Assembly: GCA_026645935.1 (NCBI GenBank)
Contig: JAPKMP010000024.1
Coordinates: 1 to 49,707 of the forward strand
Origin: Candidatus Villigracilaceae bacterium
Lineage (GTDB): Bacteria; Chloroflexota; Anaerolineae; Anaerolineales; Villigracilaceae
Direction of reading: 5' to 3'
Length of the DNA stretch: 49,707 bases
Part shown: in pieces, positions 40,871-47,239 of the stretch
How positions within the stretch are numbered: position 1 is the stretch's first letter
Layout: each line of letters begins with the position of its first letter
The notes under the pieces: generated by a model
Told to the model about the DNA's origin: nothing
The model's input: only the letters and a program-made list of their open reading frames with translations
Database searches by the model: none
Position numbers and translations under genes: made by a program

Positions 40871-41446
40871 TCAACGAACCCGAATCACCTGACCCGGGTA
40901 GATAAGATTGACATCCCAAATCTGCGGATTGAGCTGCTGCAGGGCGTACACGGTCGTTCCGTACCAGGCCGCGATGCTCCGCATGGTCTGACCGTAGGTG
41001 ACGGTGTGATAGGAGGGCGCGGCGGGCACATAGATCACCTGACCGGCATAGATCAGGCTGGCGCTCCAGATATTCGGGTTGGCGGCAAGCAAGTCATTGA
41101 CGGTGACCCCATGCGCGGCTGCGATCTTCGCAAGTGTATCGCCCCACTGGACCACATAGGTCCCGGAATAGGAATATGAATAGGTCACCGGCGTATAGGA
41201 GTACGACGACCCGGTCGGGATGTAAAGGACCTGCCCGGCATACACCCACCAGCCCAAGCCCGGGTTCGCGGCGCGGATGGCTTCGACGGTGGTGCCGCAA
41301 TAAGCGGCGATCCCGCTCAGCGTGTCGCCCCATTGGACGGTCACATGGGAACTACAATACCAGGCGGAGGCGCGCCGGGTAAAACCAAAAGCAGCAACAA
41401 GGACGGCAAGCAGAAGGAATATTTGAATTCTTCGTTTGTGGGTCAT
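40871..41446 (-). CDS. secreted protein with three LysM repeats
   Basis: The 191-residue protein has a signal peptide with basic n-region (MTHKRRIQIFLLLAVL) ending near RASA. Three LysM domains follow (starts near HVTVQWGDTLSGIAAYCG, YVVQWGDTLAKIAAAHG and HTVTYGQTMRSIAAWYG), each ending in a YAGQV-type or YPGQV motif. LysM domains bind the glycan of peptidoglycan. It contains no catalytic domain, so it is probably a cell-wall-binding protein. The ATG at 41446 has GAAAGGAG upstream. It ends just before the bidirectional terminator. Confidence 0.88.
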   Translation of the reverse strand: MTHKRRIQIFLLLAVLVAAFGFTRRASAWYCSSHVTVQWGDTLSGIAAYCGTTVEAIRAANPGLGWWVYAGQVLYIPTGSSYSYTPVTYSYSYSGTYVVQWGDTLAKIAAAHGVTVNDLLAANPNIWSASLIYAGQVIYVPAAPSYHTVTYGQTMRSIAAWYGTTVYALQQLNPQIWDVNLIYPGQVIRVR

Positions 41447-41576
41447 GCTTTCTCTCCTTTCAGGGATTCGGCAATTCCGGATCACCCATAAGAACCCGGT
41501 TCAGCCGCAATGGATTCGCAATTTCCATTATAGGGATTTTCCGCCGATGTTCAAGCACCGGGTCAGCGAAATATTA

Positions 41577-41867
41577 TTATCCGCCGACCAACAGCACGGT
41601 CCCATCCTCCCACTTGAGCGTGGACGAAGGCGCTTCTTTCCTGCGGACCTGCTCAGCCATATCCCGGACAATCTGCATGCGACGCCCCGCCGCCCACGGA
41701 TAGGCTATGTCCCATTCGGCATCGGTCTTAGGGAACCAAATGATGGCGAAGGTGCCCTCGCCGCCGAATTCCCAATAGAATTCGGCGGTGTTCTTTTTGA
41801 ATAACGAGACTTCGATGTATTGAATCGTGCCGGAGCGCCCCTTGGTGATAACTTTGATCTTTGCCAT
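41577..41867 (-). CDS. small conserved-type hypothetical protein, beta-rich
   Basis: The 96-residue protein (KIKVITKGRSGTIQYIEV at the start; FPKTDAEWDIAYPWA and EDGTVLLVGG later) is rich in aromatic and charged residues, with no membrane segment or signal. AAGGAG lies 9 bases before the ATG, so it is a credible gene. I do not recognise the family. Nothing in the neighbours gives a function. Confidence 0.65.
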   Translation of the reverse strand: MAKIKVITKGRSGTIQYIEVSLFKKNTAEFYWEFGGEGTFAIIWFPKTDAEWDIAYPWAAGRRMQIVRDMAEQVRRKEAPSSTLKWEDGTVLLVGG

Positions 41868-42127
41868 TTGAAATGCTCCTTGATTATGAAATTTTTACAC
41901 CTGATAGGTTCGGCGTGACGTCCGCGCCGCCCGAAAAGAAGACCGTGGACGATAGACCGTTGACCGTGGCTTTTCCGTCTTCCATCGTCTACCGACCGCT
42001 GCCAAGAGATTGCGCCAGTCCTTCGACAAGCTTCAGGACAAGAAGACTCTCAAACAACCCCTCGATGGTTCGACACGCCCTTCAGGAAGTCATCAATGCA
42101 TCTGACTCCTCCGCCAAATATCATAAG
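41868..42127. other. noncoding stretch with small repeat and hsdS-like remnants
   Basis: No ORF is convincing. A CCTTCGACAAGCTTCAGGACA-type short repeat (near 42019-42041) and the 17-base word CTCAAACAACCCCTCGA (42049-42065) occur. The latter also appears in the copied hsdS tail (43202-43218) and, nearly, in hsdS itself (44347 onward). This suggests fragments left by recombination. Confidence 0.5.
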
Positions 42128-42598
42128 TCACCTTCTCAGACTTGCCGTTATTCGCATTGGCTTTTCAAGCAATTCCAGAGCTGAAAGGATCGTCGGCGCG
42201 ACCAGGTCGGAGGCAAGCAAGGTCTCCCGGGCAACGCCTTCCACGGACATCACGCAGATACCGATCCGCGCGGAAGCAAGCATCGCGGCATCGTTTGCGC
42301 CCTGCCCAATGGCTGCCACCGTTTCACCGCCCAACATGCGAACGTAGTCCGCCTTCTGCATTGCCTCATCACCAGGCGTGATACGTACCGCGGTCAAGCC
42401 AAGCTGTTGATCTATGACAGACTGCCTGCCATGTGTATCCGCTGTGAGCAAATGGATGGATAACCGATCTCGCAAGGATGCGATTTTCTCCGCCACACCG
42501 TCAGAGAGTTGACCATCCACCGCCAGCGTGCCGTTCACGTCCATGACAAGATGCTCAATAGCATAATCGCCAACTCCAGGGATCGTAAATTTAATCAT
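42128..42598 (-). CDS. HAD-like protein resembling a soluble P-type ATPase phosphorylation domain
   Basis: The 156-residue protein has a HAD-fold signature: LVMDVNGTLAVDG (the nucleophile Asp in DVNGT), HLLTADTHG (motif II Thr) and VAAIGQGANDAAML (the acidic motif IV, as in P-type ATPases). It lacks any membrane part and is short. Such soluble P-domain-like phosphatases hydrolyse phosphate esters; the substrate is unknown. It starts 6 bases after the stop of the DUF559 gene and is probably co-transcribed with it. Confidence 0.85.
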   Translation of the reverse strand: MIKFTIPGVGDYAIEHLVMDVNGTLAVDGQLSDGVAEKIASLRDRLSIHLLTADTHGRQSVIDQQLGLTAVRITPGDEAMQKADYVRMLGGETVAAIGQGANDAAMLASARIGICVMSVEGVARETLLASDLVAPTILSALELLEKPMRITASLRR

Positions 42599-42604
42599 AA
42601 TGCT

Positions 42605-42973
42605 TCACTCTTTATTGGTTCCATCTTCCAGCGCATGAAGTATGGCGAGTACAACACCTTCAATGTTTTTCATCACATCATTATTCCAAAAGCGGATAAC
42701 TTTGCAGCCAAGCGAGTTTAAGTATTTTGTTCTTTCTTCGTCATATACTTCCTGCTCCAGATGTTGACTCCCATCCAGTTCGATGACGAGCTTCTTTTCG
42801 ATACAGACAAAATCGGGGATGTATTTTCCAATGGCATGTTGCCTACGAAAATTGACTCCCAACTGGTCATTGCGGATGACTGCCCAGAGTTTGCGCTCGG
42901 CGGGAGTGGGTTCTTTTCGTAGTTCAATGGCGCGGGTTCTGGTTTTTGGATTGCTTCTGGGTGGGCGCGGCAT
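42605..42973 (-). CDS. DUF559 (Vsr-like endonuclease fold) protein
   Basis: The 122-residue protein has the DUF559 pattern (LRKEPTPAERKLWAVIRN, FRRQHAIGKYIPDFVCIEKKLVIELDGSQH). It has the acidic PD...(D/E)xD/E-type metal site expected of a Vsr-like or restriction-type nuclease fold (Asp in PDFVC, Glu in VIELDG). It is probably a DNA nuclease-like protein or a remnant of mismatch repair. It is the first gene of a pair with the HAD protein at 42128. Hairpin repeats lie directly upstream. Its presence beside the type I restriction genes is suggestive only. Confidence 0.82.
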   Translation of the reverse strand: MPRPPRSNPKTRTRAIELRKEPTPAERKLWAVIRNDQLGVNFRRQHAIGKYIPDFVCIEKKLVIELDGSQHLEQEVYDEERTKYLNSLGCKVIRFWNNDVMKNIEGVVLAILHALEDGTNKE

Positions 42974-42989
42974 TTTGCCCCCCTCCTAG

Positions 42990-43151
42990 CCTCCCCCGAT
43001 TGCGACCCGCGAAGTGCGGCGGCTCGAAATCGGGGGAGGGACGGTTGCGTTTGAAATCAAAATTTTAGAAATACTCTCAGTGTTCATAAACAATCTCAAT
43101 TTCCAAATTCTCCCCCAAATTCGACAGCACTATCGTCGCATTTGGGGGAGA
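42990..43151. repeat. two related C-rich/G-rich hairpin repeats
   Basis: Unit 1 pairs CCTCCCCCGATT (42990-43001) with AATCGGGGGAGG (43028-43039). Unit 2 pairs TCTCCCCCAAAT (43109-43120) with ATTTGGGGGAGA (43140-43151), with inner arms CGAC/GTCG. Both are perfect 12-bp stems with C5/G5 cores and no T-tract. They lie in the noncoding stretch 42974-43171 upstream of DUF559 and look like two copies of one palindromic element. The 69 bases between them are otherwise unremarkable. Confidence 0.6.
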
Positions 43152-43171
43152 TGTCCAACGGACAGAGGGGG

Positions 43172-43321
43172 CTAAGACCCAAAACTTTCACTCAACAACG
43201 CCTCAAACAACCCCTCGACCCTTCGACAGGCTCAGGGCAGCGCCTGCCTCCCCGCCTCGGACATCCTCCCACGCAGGGACTTGACCCGCGCCACCACGCC
43301 CGCAAACTCTTCTTGCATCAT
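43172..43321 (-). pseudogene. hsdS: copied fragment of the hsdS 3' end
   Basis: The minus-strand frame reads MQEEFAGVVARVKSLRGRMSEAG..., nearly the same as the last 40 residues of HsdS at 44317-44440 (QEEFAGVVARVESLRGRMSEAG, LFESLLSESFGN), and is highly similar at the DNA level over about 135 bases. A 24-base insertion of a short repeat (43219-43242, core CCTTCGACAGGCTCAGG) brings in an in-frame TGA, so only 29 residues could be made. Its ATG overlaps the Nudix stop by 4 bases. It is probably a non-functional remnant of a former second hsdS or a recombination product. Confidence 0.8.
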
Positions 43322-43845
43322 CCCCTTTCCAAATAAGCAAGTGCTTCACGTAAGCCAATAATCGTTTTTGAGTCCTCAAATTCCTGAATTTCTAGTTTTT
43401 CCCTGATCTGTTCAAGCGGTATCACAATTTCTCGTATTCGCTCATCCGATTCCAATCGCCGTTCTGTTTTTTCAAGGTCAAGCGCTAGAAATAAATACAT
43501 TCTCTCGTTTGAATTACCAACAGATGCAAAATAAGAAGCAAGAGGAATTAACTTTCCTGCTCGATAACCTATTTCTTCTTCCAATTCACGATCTGCGCAT
43601 TCCATTGGGTCTTCGTTTGGCTCAAGCCTTCCGGCGGGCAATTCGATCAGTTCACGCTCAATGGAAATACGGAATTGTCGAATCAAAATGACATTACCAC
43701 CCACCACAGGGACAATTCCAACGCCGCCAGAATGCCTGATGTATTCTCGCACGGCAACTTCGCCATTATCCAAAGCGACTTGTCCACCCCAAAGGGAGAA
43801 AATCTTGCCTTTGTGTATTTCTTCTTGCTTAATCCACTTTTCCAT
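43318..43845 (-). CDS. Nudix hydrolase, ADP-ribose pyrophosphatase type
   Basis: The 175-residue protein has a canonical Nudix box at about 72-94 (GRLEPNEDPMECADRELEEEIGY) and the N- and C-terminal regions of the ADP-ribose diphosphatase branch (PVVGGNVILIRQFRI, ERELIELPAG). It hydrolyses a nucleoside diphosphate linked to another group, most likely ADP-ribose. AGAGGA lies close before the ATG at 43845. It sits between a hypothetical membrane protein and the hsdS remnant, so it may be linked to the defence region, which is inference. Confidence 0.9.
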   Translation of the reverse strand: MEKWIKQEEIHKGKIFSLWGGQVALDNGEVAVREYIRHSGGVGIVPVVGGNVILIRQFRISIERELIELPAGRLEPNEDPMECADRELEEEIGYRAGKLIPLASYFASVGNSNERMYLFLALDLEKTERRLESDERIREIVIPLEQIREKLEIQEFEDSKTIIGLREALAYLERG

Positions 43846-43857
43846 TTTTCCTCTCGA

Positions 43858-44307
43858 TTATTTCAAAGCCTGAAAAGCAATGGAAATCCAAGATGCAATT
43901 GCGACAATCCAAATAATACCAATATAAGTGCCTTGCCCACGCCATGTGATTTTTTGGTTTAGACGATCTTTCGGCAATAGACTCCTTCCCTTGATATAGG
44001 CATCATCTTTAAAAAACAACAAAGCTTCCTCAACTTGAACAAAAAGTTTTATGCGATCTTGATAGCTTTTGTAATTCTTCAGCAAATAGATTGTCCCACC
44101 TATCGAGAGGGCTAACAATATCAAGGCTGCAAACAATAAGCCCTTGTCTGTATAAACTGAGGCACCAGCAATAACAAGAAAGGCTGAAACCAACCAGGTC
44201 GTAAATCTCCAGCTATCCTCACGCCAGTGTATAGCTTCATTCCAAAACTGCGGAAGAATTTGACGCAAGATTTCGACCTTTTCATCTTCTTTCAATTTGA
44301 TAGGCAT
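43858..44307 (-). CDS. small membrane protein directly after hsdS
   Basis: The 149-residue protein has two adjacent membrane helices (TTWLVSAFLVIAGASVYT and GLLFAALILLALSIGGTIYLL, about 36-80), a cytoplasmic helical stretch with many Lys and Glu, and a C-terminal helix (GIIWIVAIASWISIAF). It starts 9 bases after the hsdS stop, with GAGGAG upstream, and is followed 12 bases later by the Nudix gene. The layout recalls small membrane proteins of some defence loci, but I recognise no named family. It could be an accessory gene of the restriction locus. Confidence 0.7.
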   Translation of the reverse strand: MPIKLKEDEKVEILRQILPQFWNEAIHWREDSWRFTTWLVSAFLVIAGASVYTDKGLLFAALILLALSIGGTIYLLKNYKSYQDRIKLFVQVEEALLFFKDDAYIKGRSLLPKDRLNQKITWRGQGTYIGIIWIVAIASWISIAFQALK

Positions 44308-44316
44308 GGTTACTCC

Positions 44317-45468
44317 TCAATTACCAAAACTCTCACTCAACAATGACTCAAACAACCCCTCCACCTGTCTCCCCGCCTCGGACATCCTCCCCCGCAGAGA
44401 CTCGACCCGCGCCACCACGCCCGCAAACTCTTCTTGCAGGTTCAGCGGTGGAAGCGGCACAGGAATTTGCCCTAATCCTTCAATGCCAATATTTGATTGA
44501 CCAGCAGTTGTACGAATATAAGGAGACATTGCTTCTCGTCCTTTCGCCGTTTGAAGAAAGGACAACAAAAAGACAGGATTGATTTTCGATAAATCTACTC
44601 TGGCTCGAATCAAGTAAGAAGCAAACAGAAAGTTTTTTTCGAGATTGAAAACTGCACAACGTCCAACGTAATCGGGGTTTCCATTTGTTCGCACGAAGAT
44701 AATATCGCCATGTTTTAGAAGGATGTTCTTGGCTTCTTTTTCTGGAACTTCAGCATATTTCAAATCATCCAAATCGATTTTGCTGTGCAAGACATTTGGG
44801 ATACGCAAAACAGGATAACCTTTTGGTTCAGAGAAACACTTCTGTGAAGTGCCATAAATAAAATCCGTTTCCAAATCTTCCAAAGTGGAAATATCCCATC
44901 CTTTTGGGTTTGCTGATAAATCCCCAAACATCTCCAAAAACACGGACTGGAGCAGGGACTCGCCGAGATCGTGCGCTGTCCGCCGCAGGGTGCGGAGACG
45001 GTCAGCCCGCGCCAGCAGGGACGCAATCCGCTTTTGCTCGGTCAGCGGGGGCAGGGGAATTTTTATGGTTTCAAGGTCTTCGCGTGCAATGGCGGCAAAT
45101 GTTGAGCCTGTGCCTGCTTTGGCTAATTCAGGTTCGTAGAATCGCAAAAAGTAAAGTAGAAAATCGCGGTCAATATTTTTACCAGCACGAATCGCAGAAA
45201 TACCACGACCAATGCAAGAACGCTCACTGCTTACATTAGTTGGTCCAACTGGCGCACGAACAGAAATCAAAATATCGCCAGTCTCTGCAATTCGACTTGG
45301 TTCTGTGCAATACACTCTTGGCGTTGGGTACATATCGCCAAAATCAGTTTTACCTTGATAAAACGGCAGACCTTCTCCAACCGTGTTGTATGTTGAAGAA
45401 GGTGGGCTTTGCCCCATGATGATTTGGGCAACATCGGCAAGAAGTTCGTAATTCAATTCATCCTTCAT
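44317..45468 (-). CDS. hsdS: type I restriction-modification specificity subunit HsdS
   Basis: The 383-residue protein has two target-recognition domains (about 1-145 and 195-345) and conserved helical spacers ending PLPPLTEQKRIASLLARADRLRTL (first) and PLPPLNLQEEFAGVVARVESLRGRMSEAGRQ (second). The first domain opens LADVAQIIMGQSPPSSTYN. It should set the DNA sequence recognised by the HsdM/HsdR complex. The reading frame is intact. It begins 10 bases after the stop of hsdM, which is broken. No hsdR is in the window. The last 40 residues are duplicated as a remnant at 43172-43321. Confidence 0.9.
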   Translation of the reverse strand: MKDELNYELLADVAQIIMGQSPPSSTYNTVGEGLPFYQGKTDFGDMYPTPRVYCTEPSRIAETGDILISVRAPVGPTNVSSERSCIGRGISAIRAGKNIDRDFLLYFLRFYEPELAKAGTGSTFAAIAREDLETIKIPLPPLTEQKRIASLLARADRLRTLRRTAHDLGESLLQSVFLEMFGDLSANPKGWDISTLEDLETDFIYGTSQKCFSEPKGYPVLRIPNVLHSKIDLDDLKYAEVPEKEAKNILLKHGDIIFVRTNGNPDYVGRCAVFNLEKNFLFASYLIRARVDLSKINPVFLLSFLQTAKGREAMSPYIRTTAGQSNIGIEGLGQIPVPLPPLNLQEEFAGVVARVESLRGRMSEAGRQVEGLFESLLSESFGN

Positions 45469-45478
45469 CCTTCTGCCT

Positions 45479-47153
45479 TCATCCTTTTACCAACTTCTTC
45501 AACTCTTCAATTTCACTTGCCATCACACTCTCCAGCCGCGCCAAGCGTTCCAGCGTCACAGACGGCTGTTCGTGATACGCCGCGTCCGCTTCCACCTGGC
45601 GGTAACGGCTGGCAGAGAGGTCGTACTTGTTCGCCTTGACTTGCTCCTTCGTCACCCAGAATTGGCGGGTGAGGCGGTCGAGTTCCCCTTGCGGGGGAGA
45701 GATTAGAGATTGGAGAGTAGAGAGTAGTTCTTGCGCCGAAGATAATTCAGCGGCGGCTTTGCCATTCGAAACAGAATCAATTGCCAGTTCGAAAGTGAGG
45801 CGGTTGACATCCGCTTGCAGTTTCAGGCGTTTCTCCTTTAACGGAGTCAACTCCTTCCGCAACTCCACTATTCTCTGTTCTCTACTCTCTATGAACTTCT
45901 TATCTGCCCGCTTCTTCCAATAATCCAAAATATCGGGGATGTCGTTTTCATCGACCTTCGTGCGCTTATCGTCCAGCGAAAAACCGTCGTGCGCCATGTC
46001 GTAGAACCAGATGTTTTTCGTCTGTGCGCCGCGCGTGAAGAACAGCACCGCCGTGCTGACGCCCGCGTAGGGCTTGAAGACGCCCGAAGGCATCGAGACC
46101 ACGCCGTCCAGCCGATTCTCTTCGATGATGCGTTTGCGCAGTTCCACATGGGCGCGGCTCGACCTCCCTTCGGCAGTACGCCATCGGGGACGATCACCGC
46201 CGCGCGTCCGCCCATATCGAGCGCGCGCAAAATCAAATGCAAAAAGAGCAACTCGCTCTTGGTCGTGTCGCTGGGCAGGTCGGGATGCACGTCGCCTTTG
46301 TCCACCGCGCCTTTGAAGGGCGGGTTCATCAAAATGACATCGTACTCGCCCGCACCCTCATAGCCCTTGGAGAGCGTATCCATGTAAAAGAACTGCGGCT
46401 CCTGAATGCCGTGCAGCATCAGGTTCATCGAGCCGATGCGCAGCATGGTCATGCCTGAGTCGTTGCATCGTCCCCTTGCGGGGTCGAAGCCGCGCAGGTA
46501 TTTTTTGCCCTGCATGAACTTGCGCTCGTCATCCTTCAGCAGGTCGCCGACACCTGCACTTGCGCCAGGTGCAAGTGTCAGATGATGCGCGATGCCGTCC
46601 TCATCAAATTCAAGGATGTTCTGCGCTGTGGCTTTTTCCAGAATGTGCTGGTGCGCGTTGATCAAAAATCCGCCCGTGCCCGCGGCAAGGTCGCCGATGC
46701 GTTCCTTCGGTTTCGGGTCCAGCATTTGCACCATCATGCGGATGATGTGCCGCGGCGTGCGGAACTGTCCATTGCGCCCCGCGATGCTCAAATGCCCCAG
46801 CAGGTACTCGTACAGGCTTGCACTGAGCAACGCCGAAGTGTCGCCCTGCACATCTTGATTTTGCTGGCTGATCTCCATCTGGTCGATCAGGTTCACCGCC
46901 TCCACCAACCCTTCGACAGGCTCAGGACAGGCAGGCTCGGCTTATTGATCTTGCACTCCGCCCCGCGCATATACTCCCCAAACGACGACTCATCTTTAGC
47001 GAGACTCGCCAACTGCGGGAAGACGACCGACTTAAGATGCTTGAGCATCTCTTCCGCCTTCATCTGCTTCCAGACGCTCCAACGCATCTCTTTCTTGACC
47101 TGAGGCTGGTACGCCGTCCCCTTGCGTTTTGCCTGTCTTTCCGCCGCGTTCAT
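45479..47153 (-). pseudogene. hsdM: broken type I DNA methyltransferase gene hsdM
   Basis: Three frames together spell an N6-adenine methylase subunit. Piece 1 (46932-47153) starts MNAAERQAKRKG and runs to KINKPSL, and lacks the first part of the usual HsdM N-terminal domain. Piece 2 (from 46908 down to about 46174) runs LVEAVNLIDQMEISQQ, then the SAM site DLAAGTGGFLI and the catalytic NPPF motif (VILMNPPFKG) to PDGVL. Piece 3 (about 46162-45479) runs SSRAHVELRKR to the end. A 23-base repeat insertion (46909-46931) and an 11-base segment that replaces about 6 (46163-46173) shift the frame. The gene is unlikely to give an active enzyme, although hsdS downstream is intact. Confidence 0.85.
46909..46931 (-). 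repeat. 23-base dispersed repeat inserted in hsdM
   Basis: The minus strand reads CCTGTCCTGAGCCTGTCGA and four more bases, between the codons for KINKPSL and LVEAVNL, which are contiguous in related HsdM proteins. A closely matching repeat lies in the hsdS remnant (43219-43242) and a looser one near 42019-42041. Its core (CCTGAGCCTGTCGAAGG) resembles a short repeat widespread in environmental bacteria, by memory. The insertion is not a multiple of three. Confidence 0.7.
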
Positions 47154-47184
47154 TCTGCATCCAACTATTCATGATGTTTTGGAC

Positions 47185-47221
47185 TTGACTAAATTCTGGG
47201 AAAATATATAATTCTCCCAGA
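47185..47221 (+). promoter_or_regulatory. promoter with inverted repeat over the -10, for the methyltransferase gene
   Basis: TTGACT (47185-47190), a 16-base spacer and TATAAT (47207-47212) form a good promoter 28 bases before the ATG. TCTGGGA (47195-47201) and TCCCAGA (47215-47221) are perfect inverted repeats flanking the -10. A dimeric repressor there would block RNA polymerase, as often seen for restriction-modification genes. Confidence 0.55.
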
Positions 47222-47239
47222 ACGAAACAGGAGATGTCA

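Noticed and set aside
42990-43242. CRISPR-like repeat array upstream of DUF559
   Set aside because: There are only two hairpins with different sequences and no regular spacers; no cas gene is present.
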